64,000 bases of DNA from JBCBCP01 sp039817385 (lineage in GTDB: Bacteria > Pseudomonadota > Alphaproteobacteria > Rhodobacterales > Rhodobacteraceae), in assembly GCA_039817385.1 (NCBI GenBank), contig JBCBVY010000002.1, forward strand, positions 186,001-250,000, in the 5' to 3' direction. The position numbers were made by a program, and so were the translations under genes. Shown piece by piece: positions 8,100-17,730 of this stretch. The notes beneath the pieces are model-generated. The model saw only the letters and a list, made by a program, of their open reading frames with translations, did no database searches and had not been told where the DNA came from. The stretch's first letter is position 1. The number at the start of each line of letters is the position of its first letter.

Positions 8100-10100
8100 A
8101 TGGCGCTACTTCTCGGGGTGGATACGGGTGGCACCTATACGGATGCGGTTCTGATCGAAGGCGACGCCGTCATTGCGTCGGCCAAGTCTCTGACGACCCG
8201 CCATGATCTGGCCATCGGTGTTGGCGGCGCGGTGCGCGCGGTGCTTGTGGCCGCAGGTTGCAGCGCGGACGAGGTGCGCATGGCGTCGCTGTCGACCACG
8301 CTTGCCACCAATGCGCTGGTTGAGGGGCAGGGCGGGCGGATTGGCCTCGTTCTGATCGGCTTTGGCGCGGCGGACATGGACCGGCACGGGCTTCGGGAGG
8401 CTTTGCGGGGCGATCCCCATTGCACGCTGGCCGGTGGGCATTTGCACTCCGGGACTGAGGCCGCGCCGCTGGATGAGGGGGCCTTGCGCGCCTTTCTGGC
8501 GCAGGCGCAGGTGGGCGCCTTTGCCGTTGCCGCGCAGTTTGCAACGCGCAACCCGGCGCATGAGCTGCGCGCGGCCGAGATCATTGCGGAGGTGACGGGC
8601 AAGCCGGTGTCGGCCTCGCACCAGCTGTCGGCCAAGCTGGGCGGGCCAAAACGGGCGCTGACCGCGCTACTGAATGCGCGGCTGGTGGGGATGATCGCGC
8701 GGCTGATCGGGCGGGCCGAAGATGTGCTGCGCGAGATTGGCGTGACGGCCCCGCTGATGGTGGTGCGCGGGGATGGGGCGCTGATGTCGTCGGCGCAGGC
8801 GCGTGCGCGCCCGATCGAGACGATCCTGAGCGGCCCTGCCGCGTCGCTGGTTGGCGCGCGGTGGCTGACGGGGGCGGCGGATGCGCTGGTCAGCGACATT
8901 GGCGGGACGACCACGGATGTTGCGATGCTGCGCGCGGGGCGGCCTGCGATTGACCCGGACGGGGCGCAGGTTGGCCCGTTTCGCACGATGGTTGAAGCGG
9001 TCGCGATGCGGACAACCGGGCTGGGCGGCGACAGCGAGGTACACCGAAATGAGGGGCTTGCGGGCGGCGTCACGCTGGGCCCGCGCCGGACCTTGCCGGT
9101 GTCGCTGATCGCGGCGGAGGCGCCGGAGGTTGTTCTGCCCACGCTCGACCGGCAAGTGCGCAGCACGGTGCCCTCCGATCACGATGGCCGTTTTGTGCGC
9201 GCGGTGCAGGGGCAAAATGCCGATGGTCTGGCCGCGCGGGATGCGGCGTTGCTGGAGCGGATTGGGGGCGCAGTGCATCCTCTTGGTGATGTGCTGCGGA
9301 GCCGGATGGACCATGCCGCGCTGCGCCGATTGGTGGACCGGGGCTTGGTGCAGATCGCCGCCGTGACGCCGTCGGACGCCGCGCATGTGCTGGGGTGGCT
9401 CGATGTTTGGAACGCGGAGGCGGCGCGGATGGCGCTGACGCTCTTGGCGCGGCGGCGGACGGGGGCGGGCATACCCTTGGCGGAGGCGCCGGAAGCGCTT
9501 GCCACGATGATTGTTGATCAGCTGACGGATCAGACCGGGCTGGCTTTGCTTGAGGCGGCCTTTGCGGAAGACGGCGCCTTGCCCGGCGATCCGTCCGAGC
9601 TTGCGCGCCATGCGCTTATGCAGGCCGGTTTGCAGGGCCATAAAGGGCTGGTGCGGATTGAGACGGGGCTTGGCGTTCCGGTTGTCGGGCTCGGCGCGTC
9701 AGCCCAGACCTATTACCCTGCGGTGGGGGCGCTGATGGGCACGCAGATGATCCTACCGGAACATGCCGGGGTCGCAAACGCGGTTGGGGCGGTCGTGGGG
9801 CAGATTACCGTGCGCCGCGCCGGGACTGTGACGGCGCAGGGGGAGGGCCGCGTCCGGGCGCATTTGGCGCAGGGGCCCAGCGATCACGCCGAGGCGGAAC
9901 CCGCCATGCAGGCGATGGAGCAAGCCTTGTCCCAAGAGGCACGAGACGCCGCTCGCGCGGCAGGTGCGCAGGACGTCACCGTGCATGTCACGCGCGATGT
10001 GCGGGGTGCAGAGGTTGAGGCGCGGCAGGTCTTTGTGGAGGCGACGATCACAGTCGAAGCAACCGGCCGCCCCCGCATTGCGGATGATGAGGCGGCCTAG
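8100..10100 (+). CDS. Hydantoinase/oxoprolinase A-type protein, without a B subunit
   Basis: A 666-aa protein of the HyuA family, which hydrolyses cyclic amides such as hydantoins or 5-oxoproline using ATP. The ASKHA-type phosphate loops are visible: LLGVDTGGTYTDAVL at the N-terminus and SDIGGTTTDVAML near residue 265, followed by GLGGDSEVH. The ATG at 8100 has GGAGGG just upstream; the open frame continues upstream through queG but that part is a shadow. No hyuB gene lies next to it, and the next gene (msrA) is convergent. Substrate is unknown. Confidence 0.85.
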   Translation: MALLLGVDTGGTYTDAVLIEGDAVIASAKSLTTRHDLAIGVGGAVRAVLVAAGCSADEVRMASLSTTLATNALVEGQGGRIGLVLIGFGAADMDRHGLREALRGDPHCTLAGGHLHSGTEAAPLDEGALRAFLAQAQVGAFAVAAQFATRNPAHELRAAEIIAEVTGKPVSASHQLSAKLGGPKRALTALLNARLVGMIARLIGRAEDVLREIGVTAPLMVVRGDGALMSSAQARARPIETILSGPAASLVGARWLTGAADALVSDIGGTTTDVAMLRAGRPAIDPDGAQVGPFRTMVEAVAMRTTGLGGDSEVHRNEGLAGGVTLGPRRTLPVSLIAAEAPEVVLPTLDRQVRSTVPSDHDGRFVRAVQGQNADGLAARDAALLERIGGAVHPLGDVLRSRMDHAALRRLVDRGLVQIAAVTPSDAAHVLGWLDVWNAEAARMALTLLARRRTGAGIPLAEAPEALATMIVDQLTDQTGLALLEAAFAEDGALPGDPSELARHALMQAGLQGHKGLVRIETGLGVPVVGLGASAQTYYPAVGALMGTQMILPEHAGVANAVGAVVGQITVRRAGTVTAQGEGRVRAHLAQGPSDHAEAEPAMQAMEQALSQEARDAARAAGAQDVTVHVTRDVRGAEVEARQVFVEATITVEATGRPRIADDEAA

Positions 10101-10123
10101 GCAGGCTCCGCCACCGCCTGAGC

Positions 10124-10630
10124 CTATTCCGCCGCGCGTTTGGGCAGGACCCAGTTCGGGCGCGGGAAGTGGCAGGTGTACCCGTTGGGGAACCGTTCGA
10201 GGTAATCCTGATGCTCGGGTTCCGCTTCCCAGAAGTCGCCGACCGGTTCCACTTCGGTCACGACCTTGCCGGGCCAGATGCCCGATGCTTCGACGTCGCG
10301 GATCGTGTCTTCGGCCACGGCTTTCTGCGCGTCGTCCACATAGTAGATCGCGGAGCGGTAGCTGAGACCGATATCATTGCCCTGCCGGTTCAGCGTGGTC
10401 GGATCGTGAATCTGAAAAAAGAATTCCAGCAGCTGCCGAAAGGTGATCTGCTCCGGGTCGTAGATAATCTCAATCCCCTCAGCGTGGGTGCCGTGGTTGC
10501 GATAGGTCGCGTTGGGCACGTCCCCGCCGGTGTAGCCCACGCGGGTCGCCTTCACGCCCTGAAGCTTGCGGATCAGATCCTGCATCCCCCAGAAACAGCC
10601 GCCTGCCAGAACGGCGCGCTCATCGCTCAT
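10124..10630 (-). CDS. msrA: Peptide methionine-S-sulfoxide reductase
   Basis: A 168-aa MsrA that repairs the S-epimer of methionine sulfoxide in proteins. The catalytic cysteine is Cys12 in GGCFWGMQD, and the family segments VGYTGGDVPNATY and NDIGLSYRSAIYY are clear. Its ATG overlaps the msrB stop in an ATGA tetranucleotide (10627-10630), so it is translated from the msrBA message. It has no signal peptide, so it acts in the cytoplasm. Confidence 0.97.
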   Translation of the reverse strand: MSDERAVLAGGCFWGMQDLIRKLQGVKATRVGYTGGDVPNATYRNHGTHAEGIEIIYDPEQITFRQLLEFFFQIHDPTTLNRQGNDIGLSYRSAIYYVDDAQKAVAEDTIRDVEASGIWPGKVVTEVEPVGDFWEAEPEHQDYLERFPNGYTCHFPRPNWVLPKRAAE

Positions 10631-11070
10631 GCCACATCCTCCACCTGATCAATGTAATCGCCATAGCCTTCGGCCTCCATCTCGTCGCGGTGCACAAAGC
10701 GCAGCGAGGCCGAGTTGATGCAATACCGCAGCCCGCCGCGGTCGCGCGGTCCGTCCGGAAAGACGTGCCCGAGGTGGCTGTCGCCGTGTTTGGAGCGGAC
10801 CTCTGTGCGGATCATGCCATGTGAGGCGTCGTGATGCTCGGTCACGTTGGCGATGGGTTTGGTAAAACTGGGCCAGCCGCAGCCGCTTTCATACTTGTCG
10901 GCAGAGGCAAAGAGCGGCTCTCCCGAGACGATGTCGACGTAGATGCCGGGTTCTTTGTTGTTCAGCAGCTTGCCTGTGCCCGGGCGCTCCGTGCCGCTTT
11001 GCTGCGTGACATAATATTCCTCTGCGCTTAGCCGTGCGATGGCGTCCGGGTCTTTGGTGTATCCGGTCAT
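10627..11070 (-). CDS. msrB: Peptide methionine-R-sulfoxide reductase
   Basis: A 147-aa MsrB that reduces the R-epimer of methionine sulfoxide, complementary to MsrA. Catalytic Cys117 is in GGLRYCINSASLRF, and the resolving cysteine is Cys64 in ESGCGWPSF. The two CxxC pairs that bind zinc in many MsrBs are absent (GIYVDIVSGEPLF and GHVFPDGPRDRGG carry none), so this is the zinc-free subtype. ATG 11070 has GGAGG upstream. First gene of the msrB-msrA operon. Confidence 0.97.
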   Translation of the reverse strand: MTGYTKDPDAIARLSAEEYYVTQQSGTERPGTGKLLNNKEPGIYVDIVSGEPLFASADKYESGCGWPSFTKPIANVTEHHDASHGMIRTEVRSKHGDSHLGHVFPDGPRDRGGLRYCINSASLRFVHRDEMEAEGYGDYIDQVEDVA

Positions 11071-11143
11071 TGCGATCCTCCAACTCTTTGAGCGGTGCCT
11101 ATCTGTCAGTGTCCTCCCTGCCAAATAGGCGCGCCCACGCAAA

Positions 11144-12388
11144 TTAAAAGCGAGCGGAGTAAGCGACACCAACACGCACGCCAGCGTCTTGGCCTGCGGT
11201 ATCCAAATCAAAGCTTTGATAAGCAAGGATCCCCGACAGAGTGCCACGGTTAACAGGGCGTGACGCGCCAATCGTCACAATCTCACCGCTTTGGGCCGTG
11301 GACGAAAGGCTGTGTTGTGCAAAGGATTCTTCGTTGATCGAATATGTCCCGACGCTCCAATCAAGAGACCACGCATCCATATCGTGTTCGCCGTAAAGAA
11401 CGGTCGATACGCTTTGCGTGCCAATGGCGGCGCCCATCACAACACCCTTGTTGCGGTAACTGTAGTTTGCGTTGTTGTAGGCCTGATTGGTTCCGCAATT
11501 TCCTCCGGCGCCCCCTTGTGTCCGCGTGTCAACCCGTTCGACGGTGAGGGTGGAGGCGCGGCCCCATAGGTTCGTTTTCCATTCGGCGCCAACCAGAAAG
11601 AACGGGCAGCTTGGCAATCCACCTGCCTCGTCTTCGCCGGCGATCTGCGTGTAGATGCGCGCGCCGTTTGCGTCTGCAAAGCCGGGCAGGCTGTAGGACA
11701 GACCGACACCGGCCAATTGATTGGCCGCGGCGTTTGCGCCTGTGTTCGTGTCTCCGACAAATATGTCGAACAAGGTACCAAGGCCGTCCGGCTGGCCTGC
11801 ACCGCCATATTGGATCATGCGAAAAAGATCGATCTCAAGGCCCGCTATGGGCGATGCAGCAAACCGAAAACCCGCGAACTTGGCGTTGTCAGGTTGCCCG
11901 GGATCGTCGGTAACACCAATGAAGATGTCGCCGCGCGTCGGCCCGAGCCAGCTCAGGAGGCGGCCATTTGCCTGCGGGGCTGAAAAGGAGAGATACGCCG
12001 CCGGAGCTGGCTCTGCGTTTCTGCTAATTGCTAGGGATGTGTATTGCGACGGAGACCAATGGCGGTCCTTAACGCCCACGCCGATCCGCCAGTTCTGGCC
12101 CAGCTGAAGGGACGCATCAAAGCGCAAGGCCGCCTCTGGGTCGTCATTTCGCAGCTGCTGCTTGACGCCCAACGTGTAGCTTAGCCCCAGTCTTCCCTGG
12201 TCCATTTGCCCGGACAGCGATGCGCTGCTGAAGGCGAGCGTATCGTAGCGTTCGGCGCGACCGAGGAAATCGTCGGACAGTGCACCAAAATACAGGGTGT
12301 GGCGCGTTCCGCCGGTTGAGTCCGCGGCAACCGGGAGGGCCCATTGCGTCACAACAAGCGCGGTGATGGCGAGGTAACGAAAGTTCAT
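11144..12388 (-). CDS. Capsule assembly Wzi-like outer-membrane beta-barrel protein
   Basis: A 414-aa protein with a cleavable signal peptide (MNFRYLAITALVVTQWALPVAA) and a C-terminal aromatic ARF typical of outer-membrane barrels. The segments RGDIFIGVTDD, GLEIDLFRMIQYGG, ANQLAGVGLSYSLPG and IAGEDEAGGLPS match the pattern of the Wzi family, whose E. coli member is a surface lectin that attaches group 1 capsule. It is the last gene of the minus-strand polysaccharide cluster, downstream of the YjbH-like gene. It probably anchors or organises the exported polysaccharide; no ligand can be inferred. Confidence 0.8.
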   Translation of the reverse strand: MNFRYLAITALVVTQWALPVAADSTGGTRHTLYFGALSDDFLGRAERYDTLAFSSASLSGQMDQGRLGLSYTLGVKQQLRNDDPEAALRFDASLQLGQNWRIGVGVKDRHWSPSQYTSLAISRNAEPAPAAYLSFSAPQANGRLLSWLGPTRGDIFIGVTDDPGQPDNAKFAGFRFAASPIAGLEIDLFRMIQYGGAGQPDGLGTLFDIFVGDTNTGANAAANQLAGVGLSYSLPGFADANGARIYTQIAGEDEAGGLPSCPFFLVGAEWKTNLWGRASTLTVERVDTRTQGGAGGNCGTNQAYNNANYSYRNKGVVMGAAIGTQSVSTVLYGEHDMDAWSLDWSVGTYSINEESFAQHSLSSTAQSGEIVTIGASRPVNRGTLSGILAYQSFDLDTAGQDAGVRVGVAYSARF

Positions 12389-12452
12389 TGTCAGCGTCCT
12401 AACTCAAATGTGGTGCGTGCGCTTGGTATGCCGCGCAGGAAGCTCAGCCGTG

Positions 12453-13910
12453 TCATTCCCAGACCCTTGCCCAATCACGGACAAGCGCGTTGCGATGTGC
12501 GCCCCGCACCTGTTCATAAAGGCGGTTCGGCACGATCAGCCGTGCGCCGCCGTCCCGCTGGGCGGGTCGAATGGTTTGGGTGACGCGTTGCCGAGACGGT
12601 GTGCCCAGGACCCCGTTCAACGGGATTGTCACCCGGATCCCTTTGTCAAAGGAGCCATCGCCGAAATCCTCGGCCGAGACGTCTGTGAGGGTAAAGAACC
12701 CGTCGACCCGCCAGCCATTTCCGAACTCACGGCCCAGTGTGAAGGTCGCGCCGACATCCCCCGCGAGGTAGCGGCCAACATCGACCTGAGCCAAATAGCC
12801 ACGAGCGAATTCGTAATAGGCCGAGACATGGCCCGTCACGACCGAATAGTCCTGAAAGTCGAATGCGCCGCCGAAATCCCGCTGTTTGACGTAATTTGCC
12901 TCTACACCCAGCGCGAGACGGCTGTTGACCGGTTTCAACAGCACCTCACCCGATATCCCGCCAAACATCCGCTCCAGATACCCTGCCGTGATACGGGCAT
13001 AGGTCGTCGCAGACGGCTTCCACTGATAGGATGCATACAGGTCGGCGACATAGCCCGCTGAGCCGCGGGCGTATTCCCGTTCATTTGTTCTGACGCGCGG
13101 AAGCACCGAATTGGAGGGCTGGCGCGCATCTGCGATATTACCCGCAAGGCGGTAGCGATAAGTCCCGGCGAGCGTCCAGCCCGGGGCCGGACGGAATTTT
13201 CCGCTGAGCGCAAGGCCGACATCGGCGCGGACTGCCTCGTCTGGGTCCGTATAGCTTGGCGTGATGTAGGGGCTGACCGCATATTTGAAGCGGGGGTAGG
13301 CGCCGTCCGGGCTGACGCTGCCCGGAAGGTCCGGAGGTGCGTCGCCAATGCCGGTCACGGCGAGCAGCGCTTCGGCGGCGTTTGGCTCGGGTTCCAGGGC
13401 TTCAAGGTCAGAGCGGCGGACAACCACCCGCGCCAGCGCAAGGTTGTCGTTCACGGGGACGAGACGGAACGTTTCGACGGAGGCGGGCAGGTACCGGGCC
13501 AGAACACGCGCGGCGCGGCCAATTGCCAGCGTCTGGCTCATATACGTGTGGTTGGTAAAGCGCAGCTCGGCGCTGTTTGTATCAACGGCGAGGGCAACCA
13601 GATCGATGCCCTGCTCAGCAAGGTCAGGCGCAATCAGGTCGCGCAATTGGGCGGGTGCGTCCACGCTGCGTGACCAGTCGGTCCGCCAAGCCCCTGGATC
13701 AACCGCGCGGCTGGGGCGGACGCGCAGCTTTGGCGGGGCGGGGACCTGCACAGGGTTTAGTCCGGAAAACCCAAGCGTTGGCGCAGGGACAGGGACCGTA
13801 TCCAGGTGCGTGCGTTGCTGGGCCGGAACCTGCCCCGCGGCTGGCAGCGCGAAAAGGGCGGCAGCCAATGCAGCACCGAAAACGCCTTGCCTGACCCCCG
13901 AACCTCGCAC
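12453..13910 (-). CDS. YjbH-like outer-membrane exopolysaccharide protein (short)
   Basis: A 485-aa exported protein. GTG 13910 is proposed as start because AGGGGA precedes it and the following GVFGAALAAALFALPAAGQ is a good signal peptide; the frame stays open 12 codons further. The C-terminal half has the YjbH pattern: GYLERMFGG, GVEANYVKQRDF, VTGHVSAYYE, GRYLAGDVGATF, SAEDFGDGSFDKGI. E. coli YjbH is about 700 aa, so this version has a shorter N-terminal part. In enterobacteria YjbH belongs to an exopolysaccharide operon. Its placement beside wzi- and wza-like genes supports a role in polymer secretion across the outer membrane. Confidence 0.78.
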   Translation of the reverse strand: MRGSGVRQGVFGAALAAALFALPAAGQVPAQQRTHLDTVPVPAPTLGFSGLNPVQVPAPPKLRVRPSRAVDPGAWRTDWSRSVDAPAQLRDLIAPDLAEQGIDLVALAVDTNSAELRFTNHTYMSQTLAIGRAARVLARYLPASVETFRLVPVNDNLALARVVVRRSDLEALEPEPNAAEALLAVTGIGDAPPDLPGSVSPDGAYPRFKYAVSPYITPSYTDPDEAVRADVGLALSGKFRPAPGWTLAGTYRYRLAGNIADARQPSNSVLPRVRTNEREYARGSAGYVADLYASYQWKPSATTYARITAGYLERMFGGISGEVLLKPVNSRLALGVEANYVKQRDFGGAFDFQDYSVVTGHVSAYYEFARGYLAQVDVGRYLAGDVGATFTLGREFGNGWRVDGFFTLTDVSAEDFGDGSFDKGIRVTIPLNGVLGTPSRQRVTQTIRPAQRDGGARLIVPNRLYEQVRGAHRNALVRDWARVWE

Positions 13911-14065
13911 GGTTTTCCCCTGTTTGCCGCCCACCTCGTTCCACACACGTTACACCACGCCTCAGTCCGGCTGATCAACCGCACCCCGTCCGGGCACAGG
14001 GTTTAAGCGGCCGCGCGCGGCTTTCTCGTCACGTTTCGTCATCCGCTTAGGATTTTGCGCAGACA

Positions 14066-15967
14066 TCAAGAGTTCGGCGCAAGCGCGGGCGGCATCCCGT
14101 TATCTGTGCGGCGATACCCTTCGACATAGCGCAGTGCGACGTTGCGCGCTGCGTCTTCATCTGCGGTTGCCAGGGCGGAGCGCAGCGCACGCAGGGCGGC
14201 GGCCACTTCGATTTCGGACAGCGGGGATTGGTCGGTGCTGAAAATTTTGCGGTGTGTTGTGCCCGTCAGGTTGCCCGACAGGGTCAACTCTTCTGTCATC
14301 TTCTCGCCTGGGCGCAGGCCGGTATATTGGATCTCGATATCGCCCTCGGGGTTTTTGGCGTCCCGCACCGTGTAACCCGCGGTTTCGATGATCTGGCGCG
14401 CCAGCTGGTCGATGTGGACGGGTTTGCCCATGTCGAGCACGAACACCTCGCCCCCGCGCGCCATCGCGCCCGCGCGCAGCACAAGGTTCACCGCCTCTTG
14501 CACAGTCATGAAATAGCGCGACACGTCTGGGTGCGTCACCGTAATCGGCCCGCCGCGGCGCAGCTGTTCCTGGAATAGTGGCACAACCGACCCCGAAGAG
14601 CCCAAGACGTTTCCAAAGCGGACCGCCGCAAAGATCGGCCAGGCATCGGGCGGCACCCGGCTTGCCAGATCGCCAACCACAAGCTCTGCCAACCGTTTGG
14701 AGGCGCCCATGACGTTGGTTGGGCGCACGGCCTTGTCCGAAGAGACGAGGATAAACCGCTCGCACCCCGCATTGGCCGCTTCCTGCGCCAGCGTGTGGGT
14801 GCCAAGGACATTGTTGGCCATGCCTGTCAGCGGGTTCTGTTCAACCAGCGGCACGTGCTTGTAGGCAGCGGCGTGAAGGACGACCTGAATACCATTATCG
14901 TCAATCACTTTGCGCACCTGGCGCGAATCGGTGACGGAGCCGAGAACAGGGACCAGCTCGACCCCGTTTCCGGTGTCATCGGCAAGCTGTCGCATCTCCT
15001 GCTCGATCTTGTAGAGCGCAAGCTCGCTCAGTTCGAAGAGGACCAGTTTGGCCGCCCCCATCTCGAGCACTTGTCGGCTTAGCTCGGCGCCAATAGACCC
15101 GCCCGCGCCGGAGATTAGGACCGACTTGCCCCGATAGCTGTCAATGCCGTCCCACGCCTCGCTTGCGACTTCGTCGCGGTTCAGAAAGCGGTTTGCTTCG
15201 ACCGGGGTCAGCTTGTCCACCAGCGCTTCTTCGCCGATCAGCTGGGCGAAGGACGGCAAGGTCTGCACCTCCAGGCCCATTTTCTGAAGGCGGCGGGCGA
15301 TCTGTTGCTGCTTGGGCAACGAGAGTGACGGCAAGGCCAGCAACACGCGGTCAATGTTCTTTTCCGCAACGATCTCTGCCAGCCGCACGGGCGAGAACAC
15401 GGGCAGCCGCGACACGATCAGCCCGTGCAGGCCCTTGTTATCGTCCACGAAAGCGACCGGCTCGATCTGTTCGTGCCCGCGCAGGGCCGAAACCAACTGC
15501 GTGCCCGTCGTGCCCGCCCCGTAGATCAGCACGCGGCAGCGGTTCTCCCCCCGCCGGTAGATCGCCAGTACGATTTGCAGCAGGATCGCCCTGCTGATCA
15601 CCGAGAACAGGAAAAAGGACGTGCCGAAGACAATGTGCGTTCCGACCGGTATCGGAATGCGCATCGCGCTGGCCAGCAGGAAGGAAGATACGACCAGCGC
15701 CGCGGAGAACGTGCCGGTCAGGCCGATCCCGGACGTCTCAAAGTCGTTCAACTGGACGCTGGACACCCCAAGGCCAATCGATAGCGCTGTCGCAATTCCG
15801 AGCAGCAGTGGCAGCGCGGGAAGGTAGGCCAGCATCATGTCCCATGCGCCGCCTGATATTTGCAGGTTGAAAGCAAATAGCAGTGCGAGCGGGATGAGCG
15901 CCCAATCGACCCCAATGAGGATGTTGCGCTTTTGTGCACGGGACAGTCGCTTTGCGAAGTTCAGCAA
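14066..15967 (-). CDS. Membrane nucleotide-sugar 4,6-dehydratase, WbpM/CapD type
   Basis: A 633-aa inner-membrane enzyme: four hydrophobic segments in residues about 15-135, a first Rossmann-like domain (VLIYGAGTTGTQL, about 147), then an SDR dehydratase domain with GAGGSIG at 287-293. The catalytic segment SSDKAVRPTNVMGASKR has Met420 in place of the usual Tyr, with Lys424, the hallmark of the large WbpM/PglF group acting on UDP-GlcNAc (4,6-dehydration). Translation seems to start at TTG 15967: an in-frame TAG lies five codons upstream, no ATG/GTG is available, and GGGGGG precedes it. It should make the 4-keto-6-deoxy sugar donor for the polysaccharide. Confidence 0.9.
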   Translation of the reverse strand: MLNFAKRLSRAQKRNILIGVDWALIPLALLFAFNLQISGGAWDMMLAYLPALPLLLGIATALSIGLGVSSVQLNDFETSGIGLTGTFSAALVVSSFLLASAMRIPIPVGTHIVFGTSFFLFSVISRAILLQIVLAIYRRGENRCRVLIYGAGTTGTQLVSALRGHEQIEPVAFVDDNKGLHGLIVSRLPVFSPVRLAEIVAEKNIDRVLLALPSLSLPKQQQIARRLQKMGLEVQTLPSFAQLIGEEALVDKLTPVEANRFLNRDEVASEAWDGIDSYRGKSVLISGAGGSIGAELSRQVLEMGAAKLVLFELSELALYKIEQEMRQLADDTGNGVELVPVLGSVTDSRQVRKVIDDNGIQVVLHAAAYKHVPLVEQNPLTGMANNVLGTHTLAQEAANAGCERFILVSSDKAVRPTNVMGASKRLAELVVGDLASRVPPDAWPIFAAVRFGNVLGSSGSVVPLFQEQLRRGGPITVTHPDVSRYFMTVQEAVNLVLRAGAMARGGEVFVLDMGKPVHIDQLARQIIETAGYTVRDAKNPEGDIEIQYTGLRPGEKMTEELTLSGNLTGTTHRKIFSTDQSPLSEIEVAAALRALRSALATADEDAARNVALRYVEGYRRTDNGMPPALAPNS

Positions 15968-16174
15968 CTCAGACCCCCCGATCTATGTGCTTCAGTTCAG
16001 TCACTTCATCCGTAGCGTGATTCGGCGCCCAAACATAATGCTGCGTATGCAAAATAATCGTAAACACCGAAGTTTCAGCCTTTTGTCAAAGTGATTGATA
16101 GAAAAACAAGCAATAACCAAGTGAAGAGTATGCACGCGCAGCGCTCTACACCATCACGAACTTAGATCAATCGT
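15968..16174. other. AT-rich intergenic region upstream of the dehydratase gene
   Basis: These 207 bases are clearly AT-richer than their surroundings, with runs such as AAAATAATCG and GATTGATAGAAAAACAAG. They separate the sugar transferase gene from the downstream dehydratase gene on the same strand and probably contain a separate promoter for the latter. No RNA element or confident -35/-10 pair was recognised. Confidence 0.4.
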
Positions 16175-16795
16175 TTAATCGGCAGAGCGCCGCCGAAACA
16201 GGTTGCCAATGGTCTGAAAGACAAGATCAAAATCGTAGCAGGTGTTCTGGTGCTTTTGATAGATGAGGTCCAACCGGGCCTTTCGCGGCACGCAGATCCG
16301 GCAATAGACATCATCGGTCTCCTCCGGCGTGGTGCACCGGGCCAGAAGCCGGTCCTCGTGCCTGTGAAACCGGATTGTGGCAAGGCCTGTCACGCCGGGG
16401 CGTGATTTCAGCACTTCGCCATAAACCTCGGGAAAGCGTTCGACATATTCGCGCAAAGGCGGGCGTGGACCGACAAAGCTCAGGTCTCCGCGCAGGATGT
16501 TCCAAAGCTGCGGGAATTCATCCAGCCGTTTGGCGCGCAGGCGTGCGCCCACGGGCGTGATCCGCGCCTCCTTGTCGCCGCCAGAGACACCGCTGTCCGT
16601 GTCCACGACGGTCATTGTGCGGAATTTCCACAGACCGAAACTCTCGGTCGGGCTTTTCATGCGTTCGGCAACGTAGAACAACGGCCGGCCCTGCTTGTAC
16701 CATATCCAGATGATCAGAAACACGATCACGGGCCCGAGAATGATGACCAGCAGGCTGGCAAAGAACAGATCGAAGATGCGTTTGCGCAAGGTCAC
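16175..16795 (-). CDS. Initiating sugar-phosphate transferase (polyprenyl-phosphate)
   Basis: A 206-aa small phosphoglycosyl transferase that loads the first sugar-1-phosphate onto undecaprenyl phosphate. One hydrophobic hairpin lies near the N-terminus (FFASLLVIILGPVIVFLIIW), followed by the family motifs WKFRTM, DEFPQLWNILRGDLSFVGPRP and RPGVTGLATI. It is the minimal PglC-like form without the extra membrane domain of WcaJ. I set the start at GTG 16795, which overlaps the epimerase stop (GTGA) and has GGAAGGA upstream; an ATG at 16810 is the alternative. It is translationally coupled to the epimerase gene. Confidence 0.92.
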   Translation of the reverse strand: MTLRKRIFDLFFASLLVIILGPVIVFLIIWIWYKQGRPLFYVAERMKSPTESFGLWKFRTMTVVDTDSGVSGGDKEARITPVGARLRAKRLDEFPQLWNILRGDLSFVGPRPPLREYVERFPEVYGEVLKSRPGVTGLATIRFHRHEDRLLARCTTPEETDDVYCRICVPRKARLDLIYQKHQNTCYDFDLVFQTIGNLFRRRSAD

Positions 16796-17628
16796 GTGCC
16801 GTCCTTCCATGCGCGCCAGTCTGACACGATCGCCTGCGCACCAACGTCATCTGCGTCAAATCGGACAAGGGACGCAAGACGTGTCGTGTCCAGCTCCACA
16901 TTCCAGATCACGTTTGCAGACGGTGTGCGTGGTTTCCAATCCAACCCGGCATGATCCAGCAAATCGCCCATCGCCACCGCACCAGGGGTGGCGAGGTTTA
17001 GAACCGGGGGCAAGTTCGGCAGGCGCATCAGCGCGCGCACCGTTTTTGCCAGCCCGTGGGGGCCGACATAGCTGCGCCGCGGCGTCCCCCGGGCCGGGGT
17101 CGCGTCGAGCGCCATACCTGGCCGCCAGCCCGCAAGGATCGCATCCGCGCCAGCCACGTTGCCGATCCGCAGGGCGCAGGACGGGTGCGGGTGGGCGGTT
17201 GCCATCCGCTCCATGTCCAACTTGGCGCGGCCATAATCCGAAACCGGTGCGGCGACGCCTTCGTGCAGGGGCGCGCGTGCGTTTCCATACACTGCAGCGG
17301 AAGAGGCCAGGAAAACCCGGCCCGCCCCCGCCTCCGCCGCAGCGTCCAGCGCGGCCCGAGCGAGCGTGACATTTTCGCCCATATCTTCTGCTTGCCCCGG
17401 AACCGTGCCCCACAAGCACAGCACCGCGGGCGCCCCGCGCAAAAGGGCCTTGAGCGTTTCAATATCAAACGGTTGCACCGCGTGGTGGCCGCCGCGGGCG
17501 CTGCGCGCCTGCCATGTGGCGCCGCCGGGTCCCCAGATATCGCGCAACATCCCGCCGAGCCGACCTGTTGCGCCCAGCACAACAGGCTTGATTATCTCGG
17601 GTGGGTCGAGGCAAAGCGTTGACGACAT
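16792..17628 (-). CDS. NAD-dependent epimerase/dehydratase (nucleotide-sugar SDR)
   Basis: A 278-aa extended SDR. The Rossmann motif is VVLGATGRLGGMLRDIWG, and the catalytic segment is SSAAVYGNARAPLHEG plus YGRAKLDME (Tyr and Lys). It likely converts or reduces a nucleotide sugar for the neighbouring transferase, with which it overlaps by 4 bases. The much longer open frame upstream of ATG 17628 is a shadow of the wza-like and glycosyltransferase genes. The exact sugar cannot be read from sequence. Confidence 0.82.
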   Translation of the reverse strand: MSSTLCLDPPEIIKPVVLGATGRLGGMLRDIWGPGGATWQARSARGGHHAVQPFDIETLKALLRGAPAVLCLWGTVPGQAEDMGENVTLARAALDAAAEAGAGRVFLASSAAVYGNARAPLHEGVAAPVSDYGRAKLDMERMATAHPHPSCALRIGNVAGADAILAGWRPGMALDATPARGTPRRSYVGPHGLAKTVRALMRLPNLPPVLNLATPGAVAMGDLLDHAGLDWKPRTPSANVIWNVELDTTRLASLVRFDADDVGAQAIVSDWRAWKDGT

Positions 17629-17730
17629 GCGGCCAATTCGTATCTTGCCCCACAACAAAAACCAATCTCGGAGCGCAGCGCAAAGACTGCGCCCCCGGCG
17701 CGCTGCCGCCGACAAAAGGATCGCGCGATC

